A DNA stretch of 45,651 bases from Burkholderiaceae bacterium (GCA_031291325.1 JARLJG010000065.1:1-45651), one strand, 5' to 3'. Numbered from the stretch's first letter, positions 35,807 through 45,237 are shown. Notes: generated by a model from the sequence alone, not told the origin. Program-made: numbers and translations.

Positions 35807-36825
35807 AGCCGCCGCGCATACCGAAGCAACAGGGCTTCGTCCTGATCCTGACGCTGTGCATACTGGCGGCAATCACCATCGTCGCCGGTTATTTCGGGCT
35901 GCGCATGCAGCAGTCCTTGCAGCTGGCCCAGATGCGGCAGACGCTTAACGACAAGCAGATTGCCATCAGCAATACCCGAGCCGAAATTCTATTTCGCCTA
36001 TGCACCACGCATCTGAGCCAATATGGACTCGGCGTGCCGAAGGGCGAAATCGCGCTCGACGATCGCCCCTATGCCAACGAGGGAACCACCGTGCAATTGC
36101 AGGATGCGCGCGGCTTGATTGCCATCAACTATATCGACGACACGCAGTTGTACAATTTTCTCGGCGTGATGCAAGTTCCGGTCGACCAGCGCCACCATTT
36201 GATCGATACGCTGCACGACTATACCGATGCCGACGACCTGCGCCGGCTGGAAGGCGCCGAATCGGCGGAATACGCTGCCGCCGGCTTGCCGCCGCCGCGC
36301 AATATGCCGCTGGTTTCGCCGTTCGAATTGAAGAGCATTATTGGCTGGCGCGACATGCCGTCTCTGTGGCAAGACCCGAGCGTCACCGAATTCGTCAGCG
36401 TTGGCGCGATCGCGCCGATCAATCCGAACACGGCGCCTTGGCAAGTGTTGGCCGCGCTGCCGGGCGTCACGCCGGCGCTGGCAAAGGCGGTGGTTGCCAG
36501 AAGGAAGCTGGGGCCGATCGATGTCGCCCTGTTCGAGCAATTGACGGGAACCAATCAGTCGACGTTCCCGCCGCAAGCGGTCGCTTATCCGTCAGACGGC
36601 GTGAGAATAACGCAGCGCGCAATTGGCATGCCTTGGGCGATCAGGTATAATTTGCGGCTAACTCCGTTAAGCAGTATTTCTCCTTGGCAGATCGGCTACT
36701 ATTATCGCATTGAAGACAAATCGGATCCGGCCAGCGCAAACAATGTCGCCAACAGTTCAGAAATTCCACAACTTCCGGCTCGATCGGTTGTCTCTGCCGC
36801 CCCGTCGGTCCTGCCATTTCAGTGA
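35803..36825 (+). CDS. gspK: Minor pseudopilin GspK
   Basis: A 340-residue protein. After a basic stretch comes QG|FVLILTLCILAAITIVAG, a prepilin-type segment without glutamate at +5, which is the known hallmark of GspK at the pseudopilus tip. The big globular domain contains the helix-hairpin-helix-like NPNTAPWQVLAALPGVTPALAKAVVARR (residues quoted in parts). No ATG lies in frame near the gspJ end, so I place the start at TTG 35803, overlapping the gspJ stop as TTGA. The gene overlaps gspL by 83 bp. Confidence 0.87.
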   Translation: MKPPRIPKQQGFVLILTLCILAAITIVAGYFGLRMQQSLQLAQMRQTLNDKQIAISNTRAEILFRLCTTHLSQYGLGVPKGEIALDDRPYANEGTTVQLQDARGLIAINYIDDTQLYNFLGVMQVPVDQRHHLIDTLHDYTDADDLRRLEGAESAEYAAAGLPPPRNMPLVSPFELKSIIGWRDMPSLWQDPSVTEFVSVGAIAPINPNTAPWQVLAALPGVTPALAKAVVARRKLGPIDVALFEQLTGTNQSTFPPQAVAYPSDGVRITQRAIGMPWAIRYNLRLTPLSSISPWQIGYYYRIEDKSDPASANNVANSSEIPQLPARSVVSAAPSVLPFQ

Positions 36826-37864
36826 TCGGGTGGAGCTTGCAGCGGGACGCATCGGCGCGTCGCAATGGGTGCTTTCGCGCGCCCTGTGCCGCTTCAACCG
36901 TTTCGACCTGACCCGTCTGCCGGCGTCCAAACGCAAAGCCGCGTTGGCGCTGCAATTGCCGCAATGGAGTCCGTACGCGGATAGCGCCTACGCGATTGCC
37001 TGGCAAAATGGATTTGCCAGCGTCTGGTGCTGGGATAACGCCCGCATCGATGCGGAGATCAAAAAGCACGGCAAGACCCCGAAGTCGCAGCGAAAGATTC
37101 CCGAAACCCTGTTGCGTGCGCCTTTGTCGGCGGGTTTGCGCTTGCTGAAGTGTCTGGACGGTGTCGAAGGGCAATATTGGCAGGATGCGCAGCTTATCGC
37201 CAGTCGCTGGTGGCCGCAGCGGCCCGACGAGCAGGCGTGGTTGTCGTTTCAGCGCGACTGCGGCATTGCGCCGGAGCAGCAGGAAGGCAGCAGCACGTTG
37301 CAGGATTTGCCGCTGCAATTGCGGCCGTGGATCAAAATTGCCGCTCCCTCCGGCGCGACCGACGACATGCCGCTGGCCGAAATTGCATTGTATGGCGCAT
37401 TGACGCTTGGGCTCGGCGTTACCACGGTCGTGCTGGCGATGCAGCATCACCAGATCGATCGCGCAATTGAAGAGCGCAGCCGCGAACTGGCGGCGATCAA
37501 GGGCAAGGCGGGATCGGTGTTCGCCGCCCGCGAATCGGCCTTGGGCGCGCTGACCCGGCTCAAAAGCATTGAAACCATCGAGCCCTACCCGCAGCCGCTG
37601 GTGTTGATGGCAGCGTTGGCCGAGACGCTGCCGAAAGATGGCGGCGCCTTCGTGCGCGAATGGGACATGAGCGGCAATCGCCTGAAAGTCGCCGTCAAAT
37701 CGCCGGACGCCAATATCGCCGGCGCCGATTACGAGCAAGCGCTGGAAAAAACCGGACGATTCGGAGATATTCAAATCATAACCGACGCTGACCCTAAAAC
37801 GACAGGATTCTCGATGACAATCCGACCACTCGACCCGGCAGCCGTGCAAGAGCGCGCCAAATGA
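36743..37864 (+). CDS. gspL: GspL-position protein with PilN-like C-terminus
   Basis: A 373-residue inner-membrane protein: cytoplasmic N-terminal part (about 1-220), a single membrane segment (about 221-243, ALYGALTLGLGVTTVVLAM), then a coiled coil (IDRAIEERSRELAAIKGKAG) and a small alpha/beta domain near the C-terminus, as in GspL and PilN. The N-terminal part is shorter and less clearly actin-like than in classic GspL. The ATG at 36743 is preferred to 36710. It overlaps gspK by 83 bp, an unusually long overlap, and gspM by 4 bp. It would link the ATPase to the periplasmic parts. Confidence 0.75.
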   Translation: MSPTVQKFHNFRLDRLSLPPRRSCHFSDRVELAAGRIGASQWVLSRALCRFNRFDLTRLPASKRKAALALQLPQWSPYADSAYAIAWQNGFASVWCWDNARIDAEIKKHGKTPKSQRKIPETLLRAPLSAGLRLLKCLDGVEGQYWQDAQLIASRWWPQRPDEQAWLSFQRDCGIAPEQQEGSSTLQDLPLQLRPWIKIAAPSGATDDMPLAEIALYGALTLGLGVTTVVLAMQHHQIDRAIEERSRELAAIKGKAGSVFAARESALGALTRLKSIETIEPYPQPLVLMAALAETLPKDGGAFVREWDMSGNRLKVAVKSPDANIAGADYEQALEKTGRFGDIQIITDADPKTTGFSMTIRPLDPAAVQERAK

Positions 37865-38484
37865 ACTTTATCGTCCAGTTGCGCTCCAATTACCGCTTGC
37901 GTGTCGGCTTGGCGCTGATCTTGGGCATTGTCTGGCTCTCGTTGCTGCTCGATTTGCACGACCAGAATAGAGCACTGCAGGATCGCTACCGGCAGGTTGC
38001 GTCGCAATTGGCGCGCGTCGATTCGCAACAAAAGCAGACGCAATGGCTGACCCGCGCGCAGGAGGCGAAAGATGCACTGGCTGGGGTCGAAGCGCGGCTA
38101 TGGCAGAATCCGACCGTCGGACTGACGCAGGCGCAACTGCGTGACTCGCTGCTGCAGCAATTGCTGCAGGCGAAGGCTGTGCAATACCGGGTCAAAGTGT
38201 CGGAGTCGAGCGGCGACAAGAGCGACAGCAAAAGCGGTCGATCGGGCGATCCTGCGGACTTGGTTCGTGTCAGGGCCGAGGTTGAGCTCAATACCGATCC
38301 AGTGGTCTTGAACAATCTGCTGACGGCGATCGCCACCGGCGAGCATCAAGTTGTCGTCGAGTCGCTTAACGTCAAGTTGCCGCGCACGACGATGACTGTT
38401 GTGTCATGGCACAAGCTGCAACCGATCGCTGCGGGTTCCGGCGTTTCGGCGGCCAACGCCTTGCAGCCGGCCGCCGCGCACTAG
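37861..38484 (+). CDS. gspM: GspM-like inner-membrane protein
   Basis: A 207-residue bitopic protein: a membrane segment at about 14-32 (LRVGLALILGIVWLSLLL), a coiled-coil stalk (about 35-75) and a periplasmic ferredoxin-like region with a low-complexity insert (DKSDSKSGRSGD). This is the GspM/PilO layout. It starts in an ATGA overlap with gspL. The family match is by topology and position rather than by strong motifs. Confidence 0.75.
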   Translation: MNFIVQLRSNYRLRVGLALILGIVWLSLLLDLHDQNRALQDRYRQVASQLARVDSQQKQTQWLTRAQEAKDALAGVEARLWQNPTVGLTQAQLRDSLLQQLLQAKAVQYRVKVSESSGDKSDSKSGRSGDPADLVRVRAEVELNTDPVVLNNLLTAIATGEHQVVVESLNVKLPRTTMTVVSWHKLQPIAAGSGVSAANALQPAAAH

Positions 38485-38509
38485 CGGCGAGAAAGTATAA
38501 AGAGAGACC

Positions 38510-38956
38510 ATGCTTCGAAGTATTGCCATCTTCATTTTGTTTGCGCTTGCCGTCACGGTTGCGTGGATGCTGTGGCATCCGGTAGCGCTGCCGGAGCCGC
38601 GCGCGCTGCGCGCGCAGGACGAAGAGTGGCGTTTGCCCGAGGACGGGAAAGTCGATTTTGCAGCGCTGGCAGCGACGATAGACAAAGATAAATTATGGGG
38701 CACTGCGGGCCTAGCGGCGGCGGCGCTGGCGCCAGTCGACGAGAAGCCGTTGACTGCCCCCAATTGGCACATTGTCGGCGTGGTTTCGGCGGGCGACGAG
38801 CGCTACGCGATGCTGTCAGTGGATGGACAGCCGATACAGCAAGTGAAGGCCGGCGAGAAATTGCCTGGTGATATAAAAATTGTCAACATGACGGCCGATC
38901 GCGTGTGCATTTTGCTCAACGGGAAAAAGCGTGTCTTAAAAACCTATAAAGAATGA
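38510..38956 (+). CDS. gspC: GspC-like inner-membrane protein
   Basis: A 148-residue bitopic protein with an N-terminal membrane segment (about 4-22) and a small periplasmic beta domain (WHIVGVVSAGDERYAMLSVDGQPIQQVKAGEKL...), which resembles the homology region of GspC that contacts the secretin. The PDZ or coiled-coil end of long GspC proteins is missing. It lies between gspM and gspD and overlaps gspD by 4 bp; in classic operons gspC comes first. AGAGAGAC precedes the ATG. Confidence 0.7.
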   Translation: MLRSIAIFILFALAVTVAWMLWHPVALPEPRALRAQDEEWRLPEDGKVDFAALAATIDKDKLWGTAGLAAAALAPVDEKPLTAPNWHIVGVVSAGDERYAMLSVDGQPIQQVKAGEKLPGDIKIVNMTADRVCILLNGKKRVLKTYKE

Positions 38957-41307
38957 TGGTAATCACACTATTTCGTCGAATTTCGACAACCTGGATCGCC
39001 ATTGCGCTGCTCGCTTTGACGCTAGTCGGTTGCGCCGTCCAGCAAGGGGTGATCCCCAAAGCGCTCTATACTGCGCCCGAGACAACCAGCGAAGGCGGCG
39101 GCCGCCTCGGCGCCGACACGCAAAGGAGTCCTATGCAGGTGACCGTGCCGCCTGCGCCGCCCGCCGCGGTCAAATTGTCGTCGGTGAAAAAGGAGGCGCC
39201 GGAAGCCGCCAAGAACGAGAAGGCCGATATTTCGCTCAGTTTCGATCAAATCCCGCTGCCGAGCTTTATCCAGGTGACTTTCGGCACCATCCTCAAGAAA
39301 AATTATAGCGTCGATGCAGCGGTTGCCGTGCGCACCGATCTCGTCACGCTGCGCACCAGCACTGCGCAAACCCCTAGCCAGGTGTTCGAAACCGCCAGGA
39401 TGCTGCTCAAGACTTACGGCATTGCAGTCACAGAACTGGGTGGTTTTTATAAGATATCACCCGACAAGGATCAGAACAGCTACGCGCCTGAAATTCTTCG
39501 CGGGCGCGCGCAGCCCGACGTGCCGTTGCCGTTGCGGCCGGTCTTCAACCTGGTGGAACTGACGGCGGTCAAGAGCAACGAGGTCACCAGTCTGCTGAAA
39601 ACCATGTTCGGTCAAAAGCTCAATTTAGTTGACAACTCGAGCCTCAATGCGATTCTGATCAGCGGCCAATCGAACGACGTGACTGCCGCCTTGGAAGCGA
39701 TCCAGGTGCTGGATCAGCCGCTCATGCGCGGGCGCAGCAGCCGGCGCATTACCCCGAGTTCGCTATCGGTCGACGAGTTGTCGAAAAAGCTGATCGAAGT
39801 GCTGACAGCGGAAGGCTATTCGGTATCCAGCAACTTCGCGCAAGGCGGGGCTGTGCCGATCGTGCTGATCCCGGCGCCGACCTCGAATTCGCTGCTCGCG
39901 TTCGCCGGCGACAAAGCCATTCTGAATCATATTGTCGATTGGGCCAAGCAACTGGATACGCCGGATAGTTCCGGTCGCCGCAGCGGCAATTTTTTCACCT
40001 ACCCGGTGAAGTTCGGCGACGCGCAGACCTTGGCGAAAACCATGCAAGACATTCTCGCGTCAGGTTCGTCCGGTTCCGCCACGACCACGGCGGCGGGCGC
40101 AACCGGAACCGCAGGCGCGGCCGCGCATGCGCCCAGCAAGATCGTGGTCGACACCGGCTCCAACACGCTGATTTTTGTCAGCACGCAGGAACAGTTTCTA
40201 CAGTTGCAGGATATTTTGAAAGAATTGGATCAGCCGTCGAAATCGGCGCTCATCGAAGTGACGGTGGCGGAAATCGACGTGACCGATGAGAATTCGCTTG
40301 GCGTGGCATGGGCATTGAATGGCGGCACGTCGAGCAGCAGTAGCAGCACAACAACGACCGGGGTGACGACGGCGGGCGCCAGCGCACTCTTGAGCGCCAC
40401 CGGTGGCCTGACGGTGAATTACCTCAGCGGCTCGGGCAAGGTCTCGGCAACGCTCTCCGCGCTGGCCGCCGTTACCAAGGTGACGACCTTGTCGACGCCA
40501 CGGGTCATGGCGCGCAACGGCGAGACCGCCACTATCGAAGTGGGCGATCAGGTGCCGATCATTACCAGTCAGCTTAGCAGTTCCAGCACGGTAACCACCT
40601 CCAGCGGCACCAGCTCCGGCATTTTGCAGACAGTGCAATACCTGCCGACCGGCGTCATTCTTAAAGTGAAGCCGATCATTCATTCGGGAAGCAGGGTCGA
40701 GCTGGATGTCTCGCAGGAAGTCAGTTCTGCGGCTGCGACCACCACGGGAGTGAGCACATCGCCAACCATCAGCACGCGTAAAGTCGATACCAAGCTCTCG
40801 ATACGCGATGGCGCCACCGTCTTGCTCGGGGGCCTGATGTCCAGCAGCGATTCCAAGGGCGTGTCTGGCATTCCCTTGCTCAAGGATATTCCTGGCGTAG
40901 GCCAACTGTTCCGCACGAATACCAATTCATTGGTGAAGAAGGAATTGATCGTGCTGATTACGCCCTATATCATCGACGACGATCGGGTCGCCGAGCAGGT
41001 GACCGAAGCGTTCCGCGATCAGTTGGGACCTTGGGCGCAAACGGCTCCTGGAGATGCCCCCAAGACGAAGGTCATGAAGCAGCGCGTCGAACTGCCGGTC
41101 AAGCCAGAAGCGCCGCCGGTTGCACCGCCCGCAACGCCGACGATGCCGGACGCCGCAACCGAGGAGGCGCCGCCGCAGGAAGCAGACGCGCCGCAACCCG
41201 CCACACCCGCTGCTACGCCGAAACCCGTTGCGGCACCGAAACCCGGCCCCAAAGTGAGCGATCCCGGGTTGCTGGAAGAATTGCGCAAGGCAGCGAATGG
41301 CAAATAG
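38953..41307 (+). CDS. gspD: Type II secretion secretin GspD
   Basis: A 784-residue outer-membrane channel protein. The N-terminus is a lipoprotein signal with lipobox LVGC (C27), so the secretin is probably lipid-anchored and may need no separate pilotin. N0-N3 domains follow (ISLSFDQIPLPSFIQVTF, VTSLLKTMFGQKLNLVDN and so on), an STG-rich linker (about 455-475), then the secretin core (VGDQVPIIT, DTKLSIRDGATVLLGGLM, GIPLLKDIPGVGQLF, KELIVLITPYII). A Pro/Ala-rich tail of about 90 residues ends the protein. The start may be ATG 38953 or 38956. It is the last secretion gene of the operon. Confidence 0.95.
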   Translation: MMVITLFRRISTTWIAIALLALTLVGCAVQQGVIPKALYTAPETTSEGGGRLGADTQRSPMQVTVPPAPPAAVKLSSVKKEAPEAAKNEKADISLSFDQIPLPSFIQVTFGTILKKNYSVDAAVAVRTDLVTLRTSTAQTPSQVFETARMLLKTYGIAVTELGGFYKISPDKDQNSYAPEILRGRAQPDVPLPLRPVFNLVELTAVKSNEVTSLLKTMFGQKLNLVDNSSLNAILISGQSNDVTAALEAIQVLDQPLMRGRSSRRITPSSLSVDELSKKLIEVLTAEGYSVSSNFAQGGAVPIVLIPAPTSNSLLAFAGDKAILNHIVDWAKQLDTPDSSGRRSGNFFTYPVKFGDAQTLAKTMQDILASGSSGSATTTAAGATGTAGAAAHAPSKIVVDTGSNTLIFVSTQEQFLQLQDILKELDQPSKSALIEVTVAEIDVTDENSLGVAWALNGGTSSSSSSTTTTGVTTAGASALLSATGGLTVNYLSGSGKVSATLSALAAVTKVTTLSTPRVMARNGETATIEVGDQVPIITSQLSSSSTVTTSSGTSSGILQTVQYLPTGVILKVKPIIHSGSRVELDVSQEVSSAAATTTGVSTSPTISTRKVDTKLSIRDGATVLLGGLMSSSDSKGVSGIPLLKDIPGVGQLFRTNTNSLVKKELIVLITPYIIDDDRVAEQVTEAFRDQLGPWAQTAPGDAPKTKVMKQRVELPVKPEAPPVAPPATPTMPDAATEEAPPQEADAPQPATPAATPKPVAAPKPGPKVSDPGLLEELRKAANGK

Positions 41308-41316
41308 GCGGCGAAA

Positions 41317-42996
41317 GTGAATCCGGGTTCCAGCGCCGGAAGAAACGATCCCTGTCCCTGCGGGAGCGGGGAAGAATTCGAGAACTGTTGCGGACAACAA
41401 GGCTTGGAGTCGCGTTCTGCGCAATCTGCACCGCAAAGACCAGCGACCGCCGCGCCGACAGCTGTCGAATGCAATCGGCTAGCCGCACTCTTCAATGCGG
41501 GTCGTTTCGCGGAGTTGGAAGACCATGCGCGCCAGTTGATTGGGCGCCACCCGGAGTCAGGGTTCGTCTGGAAGATGCTGGGCGTAACGCTTCAGGTGCA
41601 GGGCAAGGACGCGCTCGCTGCGATGCAAAAAGCGACGCTGCTGATGCCCAACGATGCCGGCGCGCACAGCAACCTGGGCAATACATTGTTGAGTCTGGGG
41701 CGGCTTGACGAAGCGGCGGCCAGCTTCCGCCGGGCGCTGACAATACAGCCCTATCTTGTCGAAGCGCACTATAACCTGGGATTGGCGCTGAAAGCGCTGG
41801 GAAAACTCGACGACGCGGCGGCTTGTTATCGGCGCGCGCTGGCGGTCAAACCCGGCTACGTCGAAGCCCACAACAACCTGGGTAACGCCTTGCGCCAACT
41901 GGGGCGGACGAACGACGCGGCCGCCAGTTATCGGCAGGCTCTGGCGCTCAAGCCGGATTACATGGAAGCGCACAACAACTTGATTTACGCGTTGCGCGAG
42001 CTCGGATTGAGCGACGAAGCAGCAGCCTGTTGCAGGCGAGCGCTGGCGCTTAATCCGGACCATGCAGAGACGCACGACAACCTGGCTCATGTGCTGAGCG
42101 ACATGGGTGAGCGGGATCAGGCAATCATTTCCTACCGCAATGTGCTTGCACTCGACCCAACCTGGCTTGGATCGGGCGCGGCCTGCTGGCTGACGGTCCT
42201 GTATTTTCTCAAAGAAGATTGGGTGCAGTGCAGGGACATGCTGATAACGTCGCAAGAGGTCAAGGGGATCGGCACGGAAGAGTACATGCATGGCCGGATT
42301 TACCGCAACTGCGTCGCCAGGCTACTGCGCTATTTTGAACAATACGGCGCGTTGAATGCGCAAGCGGGAGAACGCGATCATCTTTATGTGATCGGGGAAA
42401 GCACCAGCTTGACTGCGCATTGCGCGACGGTCGATTACCGTGGGCGGAAGATGCGCGGCAAGGCCGAATGGATCGTAGGGTGCAAACAGTGGCACCTCGG
42501 CAACGATGTCGCGAATCAGCACAAAAGCCGCTTTGAAAGCATCGCGGCGGCGCTGCCAAGCCGGTCGACGATTCTTCTCAGTATCGGGGGGCTTGATTGC
42601 TTCCCTGGCAAAGGAATCTTGGAGATTTGCCAAAAAAATCCCGCTGCGTCGCTGCAAGACGTGGCGCTTGCCACTATCGGCGGGTATGTGGCGTACGTGT
42701 CGAGAATCGTCGCGCCATACGGGCACCGCGCAATCGTTGGCGGCGTGCAGGCGCCCTGTATCGGGCTGGTTCAATCGCTGCCCGACACAGCGCAGCAACT
42801 GGTTGCCTTTGTTCGTCTATTCAATGCCATTCTGAAGGAAAAGGCGCGCGCGGCGGGGATGGACTTTCTGGATATCTACGCGATGACCGATCGCGGCGAT
42901 GGCATCGCTTCGGACGACTGGTATATCGATCTCTACCATCTGCTGCCGCGTGCTTTTCCAGAGGCATTCGACAAGCATTGCCTCGGCTGCGACTGA
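41317..42996 (+). CDS. SEC-C / TPR / SGNH-like protein
   Basis: A 559-residue protein starting GTG 9 bp after gspD. Residues 8-27 are a SEC-C zinc motif (GRNDPCPCGSGEEFENCCGQ; C13, C15, C24, C25). About seven TPR units follow (roughly 50-290, repeats of AHNNLGNALRQLGRTNDAA type). The C-terminal ~210 residues look like an SGNH/GSCFA-type hydrolase fold: LYVIGESTS with a candidate nucleophile serine, LLSIGGLDC, and a final DLYH. There is no signal peptide, so it is cytoplasmic. SEC-C often marks secretion or ribosome-associated factors; the position suggests a partner of the secretion operon. The assignment of the last domain is by motif, not proof. Confidence 0.75.
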   Translation: MNPGSSAGRNDPCPCGSGEEFENCCGQQGLESRSAQSAPQRPATAAPTAVECNRLAALFNAGRFAELEDHARQLIGRHPESGFVWKMLGVTLQVQGKDALAAMQKATLLMPNDAGAHSNLGNTLLSLGRLDEAAASFRRALTIQPYLVEAHYNLGLALKALGKLDDAAACYRRALAVKPGYVEAHNNLGNALRQLGRTNDAAASYRQALALKPDYMEAHNNLIYALRELGLSDEAAACCRRALALNPDHAETHDNLAHVLSDMGERDQAIISYRNVLALDPTWLGSGAACWLTVLYFLKEDWVQCRDMLITSQEVKGIGTEEYMHGRIYRNCVARLLRYFEQYGALNAQAGERDHLYVIGESTSLTAHCATVDYRGRKMRGKAEWIVGCKQWHLGNDVANQHKSRFESIAAALPSRSTILLSIGGLDCFPGKGILEICQKNPAASLQDVALATIGGYVAYVSRIVAPYGHRAIVGGVQAPCIGLVQSLPDTAQQLVAFVRLFNAILKEKARAAGMDFLDIYAMTDRGDGIASDDWYIDLYHLLPRAFPEAFDKHCLGCD

Positions 42997-43494
42997 AGTC
43001 GCACGCAAAGGTTGATGCGGCACGCTAGAGATTGGGAATGGGGCGCATCACCAGGGCGTTGTTGGGGCGCAACAGCAAGAATTTTGTGCTTGCCAAATAT
43101 AAATTTCATTTTAGCGCTTCGCGCACGATCAAGCTTATAAGGCGTGCGCAGCGCTCTTGTCTCGCCGCGCGCGGGCTTTGCCGGAACCCGCACCAACTGT
43201 TGGCATCCGTTATGTACCTGCGAATCAAGTATGTTATTGATTTTAAAGGTATTTTTCGCTTTTATTAGTTCTTTGCACGAAATGGAACGAAAAACGCGTC
43301 AAAAAATTTCCCCGAGGCTATAAATTGGCTATTGCTCGTCACTTGGCTTGGGTTAATATTTTTGCCGAGCCTCTTTGAACGCATTCAATGATGTCTTCGA
43401 CAGGCGTGCGGTTTTGGTGGTTGCAATTGAGCAATGTTTCACACGGAAATCAAAAGTTATGCACAATTCAATTTAATTTTGCTATACTGCGGGC
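42997..43494. other. Gene-free region before the surface-protein gene
   Basis: About 500 bp with no gene I can support. A small frame at 43032-43268 has no ribosome-binding site or family. AT content rises toward the right end, where the promoter of the next gene lies (TGCACA at 43460-43465, TATACT at 43483-43488, 17-bp spacing). Confidence 0.55.
43460..43488 (+). promoter_or_regulatory. Candidate promoter of the surface-protein gene
   Basis: TGCACA (four matches to TTGACA) and TATACT (five of six to TATAAT) are 17 bp apart. Transcription would start near 43495, exactly where sequence shared with the second gene copy begins. Confidence 0.55.
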
Positions 43495-43567
43495 GTCTTT
43501 CGAAAGGCTGCTTGGCGGAAGTCAAGTACTTCATTGAGTCTAAATAGTCACCATAAGGAATACTAAA
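43495..43567 (+). other. Conserved 5' leader, copy A
   Basis: This 73-bp block differs from copy B (45442-45514) at only 3 positions with no gaps, while the DNA upstream of each differs. It contains the palindrome CTTTCGAAAG and a possible CTTG/CAAG stem, and ends in AAGGA before the GTG start. It looks like a 5' untranslated leader kept in both copies, perhaps for stability or regulation of an abundant message. Confidence 0.6.
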
Positions 43568-45184
43568 GTGAACAAACGAAATCTGATTATTCAGGCAGCA
43601 GTTGCAGGTCTGTTTTCGGCAGCAACGCTCTCCGCCTTCGCATCCGGTACCGGTAGCGCCGTGGGTAATACGGCACAAATCGCCAGCCAAGCAGTCACCA
43701 GCACGACCGACATCGGCACGGGTTCGATTCAGTACGTCCAAACCGGTTCTGTTCCTGCCGGCAATTATTACGTTTACGTCAAGCTGAACCAAGGCGCAAC
43801 ATTCGCTGCGGGCTCGCAATCGCCAGTTCCGACAATCAACAATGGCGCGTTGGTGGTTGCCGATGCCGGCACTCTTGACACGAACGTTACAGTGGGCGCT
43901 GGCGTCGTCAGCACCGACTCGACATTCATCGCCTTCCCGATTACCGTTAATGCAAGCTTGCCGGCAAATGCCGAAACTTTCACGTTCCAGCCTGTCAGCG
44001 TCGCTCCAGCGGACGGCAGCGTGACCGGTGCCTTGGCTGCCGCATCGACCGGTTCCCTGTATGCAACCATGTCGATCGGCTCCAGCGCAAGCTTCAGCAA
44101 GACGACTCCGGTGGCTGACGAAGGCACGGCAGCATCTGCCCCGATCGCGTATTTCGTGTCCGGCATTTCCGCCGGCGCGTTGTCGTCTGGCGCGGCTGGT
44201 TTCACAGCGGCGCCTTATCACGGCTATGTTGAATCCGACGTCATCGACGTGACTGGCTATGATTTCGCCGTAAGTGGCACAGGATTGGTCGAGTGGGGCG
44301 CAAACTCGAATACCGGTAACGGCGAATACCTCAACCTCGGTGGCTTCTATTTTGCGGATGTGAATAAGACGACCACTCCAAATCCGACAACACCTCCTTT
44401 CGGTGCCGATGCGTCGACTGGCTTCAATATCGCTACCGACTACACGGTCGCAAAATCGACAGCTGTTGTTTCCGGCCCGACGGGTTTCTTCAGCGTTGCA
44501 ACTGGCAGCGCCGACGGCGTGTTCCTGAATACGCAACCAAATTGCGGTAGCGGTGGAACTGACATCGCCACGGGCGTGGTTTCAAACAGTGGCGCGACAG
44601 TGACATTCTCTGGTCTGACAATCACACAAGACCAGGCGCTGTTTGTCTGCGTCGAGGGTAATGGAACGAGCACTTGGGTTACAGGAACGCCTACCGTTAC
44701 TGCGACCTTGGTGGCGAACACGTCGACCACTGCGAATGTCACGATCGCTTCGACCAATCTGTACACCTTGGGCACCAACGGCACAAGCGTTTATGTTCGC
44801 GAGTATGTTCCTGCTGCAGCAACGGCATCGACCGGCTATCAATCGTTCCTGCGCGTGATCAATACCGGCACCGTGGCAGCGAAGATCAGCTTTGCCTTCA
44901 TCGACGATACCTTGGGCCTGGCAGGCACCAGTGCTACTGGCACGACGACCAGTGCAGTGCCTGCTGGCGGTGCTATCACGCTGACTTCGGCGCAGGTCGA
45001 AGCCTTGGTTGGCACGCCGGAAGCGGCGTCTGCGCGGCCACGCGTGCTGGTCTCTGCGCCGAGCACGATCACGGTGCAATCGTATCTGTACAATTCGACA
45101 GCCAATGTCTTCACCGAAGTCAGCGGCGGCAGCAACGGCGGTGCTGGTACGGGTTACTACGGCACATACCAGACTGGTCAATAA
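43568..45184 (+). CDS. Large exported surface-type protein, tandem copy A
   Basis: A 538-residue protein from GTG 43568 with a Sec signal peptide (IIQAAVAGLFSAATLSAFA, cleavage near residue 26). The mature part is acidic, rich in T, S, G, A and V, with very few charged stretches and probably beta-rich; it contains two cysteines (about residues 325 and 359) that could form a disulfide. Composition resembles S-layer or cell-surface proteins. The C-terminal ~140 residues (YQSFLRVINTGTVAAKISF... then VLVSAPSTITVQSYLYN) form an Ig-like looking domain. No known family is recognised with confidence. It follows the gspD/SEC-C genes and a second copy lies 330 bp downstream, so a type II secretion cargo is plausible. 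Confidence 0.85.
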   Translation: MNKRNLIIQAAVAGLFSAATLSAFASGTGSAVGNTAQIASQAVTSTTDIGTGSIQYVQTGSVPAGNYYVYVKLNQGATFAAGSQSPVPTINNGALVVADAGTLDTNVTVGAGVVSTDSTFIAFPITVNASLPANAETFTFQPVSVAPADGSVTGALAAASTGSLYATMSIGSSASFSKTTPVADEGTAASAPIAYFVSGISAGALSSGAAGFTAAPYHGYVESDVIDVTGYDFAVSGTGLVEWGANSNTGNGEYLNLGGFYFADVNKTTTPNPTTPPFGADASTGFNIATDYTVAKSTAVVSGPTGFFSVATGSADGVFLNTQPNCGSGGTDIATGVVSNSGATVTFSGLTITQDQALFVCVEGNGTSTWVTGTPTVTATLVANTSTTANVTIASTNLYTLGTNGTSVYVREYVPAAATASTGYQSFLRVINTGTVAAKISFAFIDDTLGLAGTSATGTTTSAVPAGGAITLTSAQVEALVGTPEAASARPRVLVSAPSTITVQSYLYNSTANVFTEVSGGSNGGAGTGYYGTYQTGQ

Positions 45185-45210
45185 ACCGTCCAGAAGCAAT
45201 GCATGTAGAA

Positions 45211-45237
45211 AAGGTGGCTTTCGAGCCACCTTTTTTT
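45211..45237 (+). terminator. Intrinsic terminator of surface-protein copy A
   Basis: The perfect stem AGGTGGCT/AGCCACCT with a TTCG loop is followed by six further T, 27 bp after the stop codon. Confidence 0.93.

Noticed and set aside
43032-43268. Possible 78-residue protein after the TPR gene
   Set aside because: No Shine-Dalgarno, no recognised domain, and composition drifts with local AT content.
43457-44536. 359-codon minus-strand frame opposite the surface-protein gene
   Set aside because: Cysteine/arginine-rich composition and no ribosome-binding site; the plus-strand frame has a signal peptide, promoter and terminator.
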